From the NCBI GenBank assembly GCA_017958015.1, contig JAGDDM010000181.1:1-31049 (forward strand): a DNA stretch of 31,049 nucleotides. The letters run 5' to 3'. Positions within the stretch are counted from its first letter, which is position 1, and every line of letters starts with the position of its first letter. The notes under the pieces are model-generated. The model was not told the DNA's origin. It worked only from the letters and a program-made list of their open reading frames with translations, and made no database searches. The position numbers and the translations under genes were made by a program. The DNA is from Abditibacteriota bacterium. Its GTDB lineage: Bacteria > Armatimonadota > UBA5829. This document shows, piece by piece, positions 1 through 10,400 of this stretch.

Positions 1-177
1 GTGGACGTATTCTACAAAGTGCAATACAATTACAACGACGACTTGGTATGCGGCACCTACTATACCAAGAGCGTCATAGACATTCACATGGGCATGAGAT
101 TGTTCGATTCCCAGACACTCAAACCTTATCCGGTCAACCTCAATACCAGCGTGAAAGTAAGGAACGCGATAAGATAA
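1..177 (+). CDS. C-terminal fragment of an unidentified protein, possibly a PilW/PilV-like minor pseudopilin
   Basis: An open frame enters from the left edge and ends at TAA 175-177, giving 58 visible residues. No start can be assigned. The fragment is rich in Tyr, Asn and Asp and ends TSVKVRNAIR. Minor pseudopilins of the PilW type often end in a beta strand of the form 't.V.lRN', so the tail fits that family, but this is weak evidence. The stop overlaps the next start by one base (TAATG), which indicates translational coupling to the PilX-like gene. Minor pilin genes commonly sit just upstream of pilX, which agrees with the guess. The sequence outside the window would decide. Confidence 0.55.
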   Translation: MDVFYKVQYNYNDDLVCGTYYTKSVIDIHMGMRLFDSQTLKPYPVNLNTSVKVRNAIR

Positions 178-2902
178 TGAAGAGCTACGAAAGACGCGAC
201 AGACGAGGCGGTCAGACTCTGATCATCTCCATAATGATTATGTTTATCTTGGCTATTATCGCCACTTTGTTCGTGGCGATAGTGGCGCGGAACCTTATTC
301 AGTCCGGCAGATCGGCCCAGTCCGACGCTGTGGCGCAGATTGCCGCCGCCGGTATCAACTACGCCGACCGGATGCTCACCTCCAGCGAGGACGGCGCCGA
401 CTGGCGTCCCGTTCCGGACAACCTCGGCTGCAGCGATGGCGGAAACTTCTACGATGGCGTCGAGCCGGTGCCGGAAAACGGTTGGCAGGATATGCGGGCG
501 GATTACCCGGACTTCAAATGGCTCAGACCCTACTGGCCGGAAGAGTTGGGCGAACTTGACGACGAGGGAATAGGCTACGCCGGACCCACGGGCGGTTTCA
601 CCTGCTTCAACGCCGGCAGGGGCAGATATCTCCTCCGGGTAAGCTACAACCCCAACATGAGCGACCCCCTGTCCAAGTATATCAAGATTGAGTCCATCGG
701 CCGCTGGGGCATCTTCGATCCCGAGGACCCCACAACCTATAAAGACACCACCGACTACAAGATGAAGCGTGAGCTGACGGCCTACAAGCCCATCGGCATC
801 ACCGACTACGTCCGGTTTGTCACCAACAAGAACAATAAGCCCATGGCGGCGTCTCTGGGTGTTCCCAATTTCGCCACCGATTACGGCAGAAGCAATAATT
901 CCCGCTACGGTCTCCGGGGCGCTCCCATCAGAGTGAACGGCGACCTGAAGTGGTACGGCAATTACACGGGCAACGGCGTGAACGTGTACCTCAGAGGTCT
1001 CGAAAGCGACGACGGCGGCGATCCTCTTCCTCTCGACAGAGTTGAGGTCTCCGGCGAGATAAGCGCCGACGCGGACACCTCCGGCAACAACAAAGTTCCG
1101 GTCACAATCAACACGATTGTGGGCAACAGAACCCGGGCCGTGGCCGCCGCCGACAGTGACACCGGCGATTTCACCACCGCCTCCGGTTTCTACAGAGACG
1201 GCGATTCCGGCACCGACGCTTACAGATACGCCAGAGGCGTAAAGCGCATTGAGCCCCCGAGCATAACGAAGAAGGACCTCACCAACACCTCCACCCGGTA
1301 CAGAATGCTCACCCTGAGTTCCGGCGAGTACGTCAACGTGGGCGGCAAGAACGTCAACCTGGGCAGATACGGATGGGGCAGAGGCATCTACATCGACAAC
1401 GAAAAGGACGACCAGTCCGACTCCTTCAGTCTTTACGGCCGCTACACCGTCCGCGAGGACTGGCTCAACCCCAACAACAATATGACCAAGAGCGCCTGGC
1501 TGGGTCCCTACTACATTCCGCCGGCAGTCATCATCACCCTGGTTCCCGACGATTCCGAGGTGATTAACGTGGGCGGCAAGAACATCACCCAGTACTATTT
1601 CTACATCACCAAGGACACCTCCGACGGCAGCGTGTGGCACGACGCCGCCGGCAACGAGCGGCCCGACTGGGGCAAGACAATCAGAATGCCCTATCCGGAC
1701 CCCAAGCAGGGCAGAGTCCTTACCCGGGCCGTGGGCGCCAACGGAAACGTGCGCATCGACGGCAACGGCGTCATCTACGCCGAGGGCAACGTGAGAGTTC
1801 GGGGTATGCTTCCTCCCGGAATGAACCTCACCATCGTCTCCGGCAAGACCATCTACATCGACGGCAACATTCTGAAGTACCGCGAGGACAACCCCACGGC
1901 CAACGATCCTTACAGAGGCGCGGATCCCACCTGCGGCATCGCTCTTCTGGCCAAGGACAACATCTGCGTGAACACCACCCAGTTCCTGTCCCCGGACAAC
2001 ATCACCGTGGACGAGATCGATTCCTCCGCCGGCGACGCCACCTCACCGGTGCTGGTGCTCAACCAGAATTCGAGATTTATTTCCAAGTTCGAGTTCGGTC
2101 CCTACGAGTCCGAAAACGGCAGAGACAACAAAACCGCAACCTCATGCTCCGCCACGCGGGGCAGGGCGGCGCCTCCTACATCAACGGCTTCATCAACAGA
2201 GAGGCCATCGAGTGGAACACCAAGGTCAGCGACATGTATCCCCTCATTTGGGGCGTGGGCGACCCCAGATTTGACGGCGTTTACGGCTACGGCAGCGATT
2301 CCGCCATGCTGGGACAGGTGTTCGACATCACCGACGACATAAAGGCCAACCTCTACGAGCTTGTGGGCAAGACCAACACCTTCGAGATAGCTCTGGACAA
2401 GGTCTACACCAGAGAGAACTACGTTTTGAGCTCCGCCGCCATCGTGCCCAACGATGTGCGAATCGAGGCGATTATGTACGCCCAGGACGGCAGTTTCTTC
2501 GTCATTCCGGGCAGATGGTTCAACAACGACAGCTCCGACATTCCCGGAAGAGACAGACCCGCCGGCACCGACGACATGTTCCCCTACTACGGCGAGCCTC
2601 TGGACATCAAGATTACAATCGACGGCGCCGTGGCCGAAAACGCCACCGCCTCCATCGGCGACGTGACCCAGTGGTCCGAAAAGTGGTGCGGAATCCCGAG
2701 TCACTACGGCTCCAGCAGCACCACAACGGCCCACGCCGGCGACGGCATCACGTTCCTCTACGACGACCACGCGGGTTGGCCTCTTGAGGACCTGAACGAC
2801 CCCACCAGCGCGGTGAGATTTGACTACTACGGCAGAGTTCTGCCCCTGGCTCCGAAGCTCCCGGTTTGCGGCAGCCTGATATATTCCGGCGACATAATGT
2901 AG
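177..2902 (+). CDS. PilX-like pilus assembly/secreted protein, interrupted by a -1 frameshift near 2130
   Basis: The start is the ATG at 177-179, overlapping the upstream stop; the longer frame back to 48 lies inside the upstream gene. Residues 10-37 are GGQTL followed by a single hydrophobic helix (about 14-37), as in PilX-type minor pilus proteins. The ectodomain contains a repeated NVGGKN motif (about residues 387 and 464). A stretch at about 523-568 looks like right-handed beta-helix turns ('GVIYAEGNVRVRG', 'IVSGKTIYIDGN'). The frame is good to about 2130, then becomes nonsense. The frame ending at TAG 2900-2902 continues the same protein from about 2132 (for example 'GASYINGFINREA'). Restoring one base in the A run 2130-2133 would give about 908 residues. 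This could be an assembly error or a real disruption. It lies upstream of two giant secreted proteins and the pil operon. Confidence 0.8.
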
Positions 2903-2913
2903 CGGAGGTAATT

Positions 2914-5900
2914 ATGAGAAATCGTATTTTGACCCTTTTGATTTCGGCGGTTATGATTTCGTCGATAGCTTTATCGGCGGCGGACGCCGGCGCGTTCAGC
3001 TACTCCACGAAGCGCCGGAGAATCAACTGCGCCGTCATTATGATCCCCGGCGTGAACGGTTCCGAGATGGCCAATCATCAACTGAGCGGTCTCGTGGCCC
3101 CCAGCTACAACATCGACACCGGCAAGCTTCTTTCCGACCCGGGCACCGCCCACATTTTCTGGAAGCTGGACAATGACAGCCTCCTGAAACCCGCGGGCTG
3201 GTCTCTTCAGAACCCCCTGTCCAACATAACCGTGGCCACGGACTACGGCAAGTTCAACGACAGATACTGGGTGCTGAACCTTGACAGCATCACCGACCTC
3301 ACGGGTCTGGACGTGGCCTATCTGCCCCTGAGCGGCTATGTGAAGCTCACGGACATGGAGCGGGAAAAACTGAGAAGATTCGTTGACACCGGCGGCGTCC
3401 TTTGGATTGACTTCGCCGGCGGCAGTATGCTGGATTTCGACAACACTTTCTTCATCAGAGATATGACGACGGTTCGGGCCGGCGGCACCTCCATGTATCC
3501 CGCCGGAAACAGATACCATCCGATTCTCTCCAGCCCCAATTGGCTTGACGAGAGAGAGATTCCCTACATCGGTTGGAACGCGGGAAGCTATTCCTGCAAC
3601 CCGGGCTTCGACATCAAGAACATGGGAGCCCTCAGAGAGGGTAATTTCAACTTCGATTCCCTCCTTCCCATCACCGTGAACTCCGCCGACGGCAGAGCCT
3701 CCATTGCCGGCAACACCTACGGCAGCGGCAAGGTGGTTATGACCGCCGACTTTGTGGGTATGGGCATCATAAAGAAAAACGACTTTTTCTCCGCCATAGA
3801 CATGAAGCTGGGCTACAACATTCTGGCATGGTCCTCCTCCTGGACCGAGTTCAGAAAGGGCGCCCGCAGAACCGCCTCCGGCATCGACAGCGTGGGCGGC
3901 GGCAAACTTGTGGAAACATGGACTCTCCCGGCTCCCGCGTTGAGCCGCAGCGAAGTCTCTCCGGTTGTCTACAAGGGCGTTGCTTTCTACACCGCCGACA
4001 ACGGTCTTTACGCCGTTGATTTGCTGCCCAACAGAGACCTTGACGGCGACGGCGACGTTGACGACGGCGTCAAAGACAGCACCCTGGGCATGGAAAACAA
4101 GGGCCAGGACGTAATTTGGTACCTTCAATCTCCGCCCGGTATAAAAATTTCCGCTCCCACTGTGGTTTCAATGCTCAATGTGAGTACTTTTAATGGCGGA
4201 ACCGGAAATCCGGTCATTGACGCTGTTCTGATTACCATGAACGTCAACGGCAGTACTCTTCTGCGAGGTTTATTCGCTTTCCCCACCGACGGCAACGGTC
4301 ATTTAGCCGGAAATTACGAACAGATACCTTATATTCAGGATGCGCCCTTGTTTACGAGCGGCGGTTCGGAGGATTTTGCTCCCAGAGCGCCCATTTACCA
4401 AAACGGCTGGATATACTATGTCAGCTCAGAAGGTAAGCTCAATGCCTTTAACCCCGTGATTGTCGCGGCTGCGGGTTATAGCGATTATGCCAAATACAGC
4501 GTTCCCTTCACGTCCATAGGTTCAACTTACCTTGGCGCGGTCAAGAGCGCTCCTTTCTTCGGCTACGTGAAGAACGAGACCACCGGCGCCACCTTGGGTA
4601 TGGTATATTGGGTCACTCCCGATTTGAAGCCCTCCGGCGTTCAGAGAGACACGGACAACGACTGTATCTACGGCATTCCGGTTTCCGTGGCGGGTGATAA
4701 GCTGAAAGTTACTCAGAGAGAGACAAACACCTGGTATCTGGAGACATCTTACAAGACCGCTTTCATAAGCGAAAATCCGGCCATATCCATTTGGTTCAGA
4801 GACAGAGACGGCGACCCCCACAGCATCGACGATTACTGCACCGTGGATATCAACGAGCCCATTTCCGGAACTCAGCCTCAGCCCGGCAGAATCAAACTTA
4901 CCTTCAAGAGCGGTATGGCCGATAAGATTGATTACGACGCCACAATCTACGCTTCCTATTCCATGTATTACAGGGATAAGCAGGGTCAAGGCGGTATTGT
5001 CTACATGTCTTCGCCCACCCGCACCGTTCTCACTCCTTCCTCTTCCACGGGAGAGCATGAGAGCACCAGAGTTCCCAAGACCGAGGTTGTGGGCACTCCT
5101 TCCATGGGTCCGGACAACACCATTTACATCTCCGGCCACAGATCCGACGGTTACGCCAACTCCGTCTACGCCGTAAAGAATATGGGCACCGGCGAGCAGA
5201 TTACCCGCTGGAACTACATGATTCACAACGGTGTTTCCGCCGGTGACGCCAACGGCGTGGAACTTCCTCCGGTGATTATCCACAAGGACACCGAAACGGG
5301 CAACGTCTACCGCATGGAGAACCCGCAACTTACATCCTCCCCGACTTACGCCGGCGGTAAGGTATTCGTAACCGTCAGCGGCGACACCAACGGCAACGCT
5401 CCCAGAGGCGCGCTCCTCTGCCTGAACGCCAACCACAACTTCACAATCAGAGTCACCAAAAACGCGGGTACCCACCTCGGCGGCAGCAATGCCAGCCAGG
5501 GCGCCAGCTTTATTGACGAGACCACCGGCAGACATAAACAGGTCCGCATTTGGCAGCCCAACATTTTGGAGAACCGCAACACTCCCGGACAGCAGCTCCA
5601 GCCCGCTCAGGCGGCGGTGGGCGTGCCCAGCGACATGATTGACTACAACAACGGTATCATAACGATTACCAACTTCGAGCGGATTAAGCTTCGGGGCACC
5701 ATGAGCGCCAACGGCAGACTCACCCCGTCGTTGCCGGTTCACATCTTCATTGACAACGTGGAAGTGCCGGTGGACTACTCCACCTGGGCGCCCACGGTTG
5801 CGGCGGAGACATACGGCTACGGCGGTTACGCCGGTCAGAAGAGCTCCGCCCACAGCTCCGACTGCGTGGATCTCAGCGGTTGGAACAATTTGCTTTGGTA

Positions 5901-7485
5901 CTACGTCATACCGGATAGCACCATATCCTCCCCGCCGGTTGTGATAGGCAACACGGTTTACGTCATGGCTGACAACGGCGATATGTACGCCCTGAACGCC
6001 GAGACCGGCGAATCCAACGCCACCGAGACCACCAACAAGCCCGTGTGGCAGTGGAACTCCGGTTCAACGTCCGGCTCCGGCGATCAGTACATGCTTTCCC
6101 CGGCGGCCTCCGACGGCGTTCTCTTGGTTCCCACCAAGAACGGCCTCACGGCCTTCGGCAATTCCTACACCCTGGTTGCCGACGACACCAGAGTGGCGGA
6201 GATCGACGGCGGCGGCGATTTGGCTTGGATGGCGGACACCGTGCGTGTTCCCGCCACGATTCCCGCCTCCAAATCCGACAGCACCTCCACAGTTGACCTC
6301 AATATCACCGGCGCCAACATGGCCAAGTATCTCGAGGGCAACGATATGCTCCTGGTTTGCACCGGCGGCAACTACGTTTGCAGAATCGACAAGTCCGCGG
6401 AAGTTTCCATGCTTTCCGCTCCCGACTCCAAGAGTAACAACGTAACCCGCTACATCCGCTGGTTCTACGACAAGTTCACCGATCCCAAGAACCTGCTGGC
6501 ATCCGGCGGCGACACGGCTCTGCGGCATCCCACGGACGCTCAGATTTGGTCCGAGACGGAAACAGCCGGCGGCAAGCAGAGAATCGTTGTTCACTGCCTC
6601 ATTGCCGACAGCGGCAACTACAGAATAGTTGACCTTGTGTACAGATTCGACACGAGCGGCAACATCATCACAAGCGGCGAGTATTCCGTGGATCCCTCCA
6701 CCGGCTTCGTGCTTCCGGAGCTCAACTGGGTCACCAAGACCGACGCCACGGATCAGAAGTTCACCTTCAACAGCGTGCAGCTGGGCGAGGACAACACTTC
6801 CGTTTGGGCCGCGGCTTCCAACTACCGCACCGGCACCGATACGGACATTACCGGCAATTACAGCGTCACGGATCCCATGTACAATTCCGCCCTTGGCGGC
6901 GCCATCGTGGCGGTTAAGTACAGAGAGGGAACAAACGGCGCTTGGAACTACAACGCCAAGGGCTGCGGCGAGATTTTCGCCAGATGCGACGCTCTCGTTT
7001 GGAGCGGCAACAAAGAAACGCCCATTCTGAACCCGCGATTCTTTAAGGTTGTGAACAAGACCGACGGCACCCACCTTCTGGTCTGCGACAACAACGGCAT
7101 ACATTACACCGCGGCTCTTGCCGGCGGAACTTCTCTCCGGGTAACGGATTCTCTCACCGACGAGAGATACCGCTCCATGTACAGAGAGATTATCGACGAG
7201 AAAACCGGCGTGGCGTCGGACACCACTCTGACGCTGGGTATTCCTCTCCGGGCCTCCTGCGTTGAGCTTTTGCCCAACGGCAACTGGCTGGTGACAAACG
7301 GCTACGTGGGCGTCGCCCCCGACGGCGGCAACTTCTCCGGCGAGGTTTTCGAGTATGACCCGGAAAGTAAAAAGATTGTCTGGACGACGCCGGAGCTTAT
7401 GTGCCCCGACAACACGCCCGAAGATTGGTATCAGGCGACGGGCGGAACGAAACTGAACCACCCGCGGTCCGCACTCAGGAGATAA
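2914..7485 (+). CDS. Giant secreted PQQ-like beta-propeller protein (1523 aa), candidate PilY1-like factor
   Basis: The start is the ATG at 2914, preceded by GGAGGT at 2904-2909. The open frame reaches back to 2866 but that part lies inside the upstream gene. The N-terminus is a signal peptide (basic MRNR, hydrophobic 5-23, cleavage near Ala23-Ala27). Residues about 35-300 form an alpha/beta domain with 'VDTGGVLWID' near 157, reminiscent of the DUF4159/GATase-like fold. The rest contains scattered propeller blade motifs: 'DNGLYAVDL' (363), 'SEGKLNAFNP' (506), 'NTIYISG' (735), 'GKVFVTV' (815), 'GNTVYVMADNGDMYALNAE' (1012) and 'NGLTAF'. An EF-hand-like loop DLDGDGDVDDG lies at 376-386, inside or just after a blade. 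The C-terminus has 'GEVFEYDPESKKIVW', another blade-type motif. No enzyme active site is recognised. Ca-binding propellers beside pilX recall PilY1, but that role is inference. Confidence 0.85.
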   Translation: MRNRILTLLISAVMISSIALSAADAGAFSYSTKRRRINCAVIMIPGVNGSEMANHQLSGLVAPSYNIDTGKLLSDPGTAHIFWKLDNDSLLKPAGWSLQNPLSNITVATDYGKFNDRYWVLNLDSITDLTGLDVAYLPLSGYVKLTDMEREKLRRFVDTGGVLWIDFAGGSMLDFDNTFFIRDMTTVRAGGTSMYPAGNRYHPILSSPNWLDEREIPYIGWNAGSYSCNPGFDIKNMGALREGNFNFDSLLPITVNSADGRASIAGNTYGSGKVVMTADFVGMGIIKKNDFFSAIDMKLGYNILAWSSSWTEFRKGARRTASGIDSVGGGKLVETWTLPAPALSRSEVSPVVYKGVAFYTADNGLYAVDLLPNRDLDGDGDVDDGVKDSTLGMENKGQDVIWYLQSPPGIKISAPTVVSMLNVSTFNGGTGNPVIDAVLITMNVNGSTLLRGLFAFPTDGNGHLAGNYEQIPYIQDAPLFTSGGSEDFAPRAPIYQNGWIYYVSSEGKLNAFNPVIVAAAGYSDYAKYSVPFTSIGSTYLGAVKSAPFFGYVKNETTGATLGMVYWVTPDLKPSGVQRDTDNDCIYGIPVSVAGDKLKVTQRETNTWYLETSYKTAFISENPAISIWFRDRDGDPHSIDDYCTVDINEPISGTQPQPGRIKLTFKSGMADKIDYDATIYASYSMYYRDKQGQGGIVYMSSPTRTVLTPSSSTGEHESTRVPKTEVVGTPSMGPDNTIYISGHRSDGYANSVYAVKNMGTGEQITRWNYMIHNGVSAGDANGVELPPVIIHKDTETGNVYRMENPQLTSSPTYAGGKVFVTVSGDTNGNAPRGALLCLNANHNFTIRVTKNAGTHLGGSNASQGASFIDETTGRHKQVRIWQPNILENRNTPGQQLQPAQAAVGVPSDMIDYNNGIITITNFERIKLRGTMSANGRLTPSLPVHIFIDNVEVPVDYSTWAPTVAAETYGYGGYAGQKSSAHSSDCVDLSGWNNLLWYYVIPDSTISSPPVVIGNTVYVMADNGDMYALNAETGESNATETTNKPVWQWNSGSTSGSGDQYMLSPAASDGVLLVPTKNGLTAFGNSYTLVADDTRVAEIDGGGDLAWMADTVRVPATIPASKSDSTSTVDLNITGANMAKYLEGNDMLLVCTGGNYVCRIDKSAEVSMLSAPDSKSNNVTRYIRWFYDKFTDPKNLLASGGDTALRHPTDAQIWSETETAGGKQRIVVHCLIADSGNYRIVDLVYRFDTSGNIITSGEYSVDPSTGFVLPELNWVTKTDATDQKFTFNSVQLGEDNTSVWAAASNYRTGTDTDITGNYSVTDPMYNSALGGAIVAVKYREGTNGAWNYNAKGCGEIFARCDALVWSGNKETPILNPRFFKVVNKTDGTHLLVCDNNGIHYTAALAGGTSLRVTDSLTDERYRSMYREIIDEKTGVASDTTLTLGIPLRASCVELLPNGNWLVTNGYVGVAPDGGNFSGEVFEYDPESKKIVWTTPELMCPDNTPEDWYQATGGTKLNHPRSALRR
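4135..4560 (+). other. Low-GC, altered-codon patch inside the propeller gene
   Basis: Within an otherwise GC-rich gene, this stretch uses many A/T-ending codons (AAA, ATT, TTT, TTA, AAT, TAT). Hand counts of successive 60-base blocks from 4141 to 4500 give about 40, 48, 52, 50, 50 and 50 percent GC. The block 4021-4080 gives about 62 percent. The reading frame stays open and the protein remains propeller-like. Recombination with a diverged relative, or a strain chimera in the assembly, would both explain it. Confidence 0.6.
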
Positions 7486-7489
7486 TGAA

Positions 7490-10400
7490 ATGGCAGTAAA
7501 ATCGAAAAAAACCCTTTACACGGCAATAAGCGTGTTGGCCCTCGCGGGGCTTATCGTCTCCGGCGCTTTTACCGATACCTTCTGGCAGTCCTATTGTTTC
7601 GACCGGTTCCACACCGGCCAGAACAACGACGCCAACCATATCAAAAATCCCGAGACTTTGGACCTTGTGTGGGTGTTTCCCCGGGACGTGAGCACCAAGA
7701 GCTCCCAGGTGGTGGATAACGTGAACGGACGCGCCACCGGCAGCTGGACCGTCAGGGACAGCGAAGGCGCCTACATAAGCGACGAGGACGCCGAGGCCCA
7801 GGAAGCGGAAGGAATCGAAAATCCCATCGGCAACTTCAGCTACACCGCGGCCTTGCCCAGCGACAGTACCAATCCCGACAAGCCCTTCACCTGGACTTTC
7901 AGCGTCACCGCCGACATGCTGGCCAACACCCACTTCTATAAGATTCAGGTTTGGATTCCCGCTCTCACCGAGGAAGAACAGCTGGATTTGGGTTACACTT
8001 TTTCCCAAAACGCGGTCTACACCGTGAGAGACGACTACGGCGAAAAAACCTATTCTTTCAATCAGCGTGACACCGGCGGTTGGCAGGAGCTTACCTACGA
8101 AGCTCTCCGCATAACGAGACCGGGCGCGTACAAAGTGACTCTTTCCGCCATTACCGGCGATAACTTCAATCCCGAGGCCGACAGCGGCGAATCCCCCTCC
8201 ATAGCGGTTGCCGCCGACGCGGTTCGCCTCGTTCCCGTCACCGGCATGGAGGTTTATTCTTCTCCCGCCAGCGGCTCCATTCCCTGGTCCACCACCGTCA
8301 CCTACGGTTTGGGCGACGGGGAGGGCAACGCTCAGCAGACGGAAACATACAGCACGGACGCTTTGCCGGTTGTCTGTGTGGGCACCGTTGAGCCGCCCTT
8401 CGGCAACGGCATGGCCTCCATCAACTCCGGCGCGATTTACTGCGTCAACAGCGTAACTCCCATCAACCAGACCGCCGCGAGCAGCTCCAAGAAAGGCTTC
8501 TTCGACGCTCTCTCGGAAAATCTGGGCACATATATATGGCGTTATCCCGCGGCTAACCCCGACGACAGAGACGAACTTGACGGTCCCGTTATGAACGGCG
8601 TCTATTCCTCTCCTCTCGTTGACACCAGCCACCCCGGCAGCCCGGTTGTGTACGTATCCGCTCAGGACGGCCAGATTTACTGTTTGGACGCCGTAACGGG
8701 CGAGCGGATTTGGTCCGGCCCCGGCATCACCATGGGCGAAAACTCCGCCTCCACCAACTACGAAGGCACCTGGGAAACCGTCAGCGGCGTTGACGAGTGC
8801 TTCGGCGGATCTTATAAGTGGGCCGCCGGTACCACGGAAAACGACAACGTGGCTTCCGTAACCTGGAACTTCGCGGAAAAACTGGACACGAGCATGGTGA
8901 GACAGCCCGGCGACGCCGGCGTCGCCTATGAGGTCTACGTGTGGATTCCCAGCAATAACGGCACCGGCGTGACCCAGTCCGCCAACTATACCGTCACCTA
9001 TCAGGACGCCCAGGGCAATCCCGCCACCGACAACGTGAAGCTGGATATGAGCACCTACAACTTCTCCGGTAAATGGCAGCAGTTGGGCGGCTCCTATTTC
9101 AACGTTCAGAGCGTAAAACTCACCAACAAAACATCCGACGGCGGCAAGGTTTTCGCCGACGCGGTTAAGATTGTTCCCGCCGAGTGCGGCGTCTTCGGAT
9201 ATTCCTCTCCCATTACCGATGTAAGGGACGACGGCACCGGTGTTTCCACCAAGGTATTTGCCTGCACGGCCTCCGGCAGAGTCATCTGCATGTCCGCCAA
9301 CGCGGCTGAAGAGGGCATCGGCAAAACGGAATGGGCCTGCCCCAAACTGAGAACGAAAGCCGTCATCGAGGAAGAGGATGACTACACCGAACGGGGCTTC
9401 GGCTCCGTGGGCGGCAGTTTGGCCTACACCTCCAACGGCAACTACATCATCGGCAGCGCCATACAGGTGGGCGCGTATGAGGATGTCAGCCTCTTCTGTA
9501 TCGACACCGAGGGCAACCTCAAGTGGAAAGTGGGCGGCGACTACGGATTTACATCATCGCCCACCATCGGCGCCGACGGCAACATCTATATCGGCGACAT
9601 CGGCGGTTATTACAGGTGCTTCAGAATGGCGGACGGCAGTGAACTGTGGTCCAACCCCGGCACATCGGGTTATGCCGAAGGTCTCAGCCCCATTCCTCTG
9701 GGCGCTTTCAGATATTCCACCAGCGCTTTCGGCATCGCCAAGTCCCCCGCTTACAGCGGCGGAGATTTCCGCACGTGGATAGGCTCTTCCGACGGCAAGA
9801 TTTATTCCTTCAAGATAAATGAGGGCCTCTCCGAGCACAGAATGTACACGGAATACAACGACGAGGGCGAACAGAAATCGGTTCACAACGCTCCCCCGAG
9901 ATACGTCGAACCCAACTTCTATTCCGCCATCGAGGGTTCCGTGGCCGTGACGGGTCTCAATCCCGGAAACGTCACTACCATGTACGTGGGCGACATGAAC
10001 GGCGTTCTCCAATGGAGAAACGCCGCCCACGGCACATCTTCCGATACGGTTGATGTTATAAACAATGTGGGCAAGTGGAAATACGACGGCTATCAGACCG
10101 ACGGATTCCTCTTCTCCTCCCCGAACCTTACCACCGTTACCGCCGATATGGCGGCGGCCAATGTGGACTGGGTCTACATCGGCGGCTCCGACGGCAGAGT
10201 CTACGCCTTCTCCGACGAGGAGGGCGCCTGGGGCGGACACTGGCACGGCGGCCAGTGGCCCTTCGACGGCGAGCCCGGCGACAGAAAAGTTTCCTCCCGC
10301 TCCGCGGTGGAGACGGACATTCAGTTCGACATATTCAGCAAAGACTTTGCCCGGGCTTCCGAGTACGGCGACCCGGATCCTCATACAAATGACTGCTATC

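Noticed and set aside
2126..2134. Programmed -1 frameshift at the A run in the PilX-like gene
   Set aside because: The zero-frame codons AAC AAA ACC do not form an X XXY YYZ slippery heptamer, and the zero-frame extension has no protein-like character. An indel is simpler.
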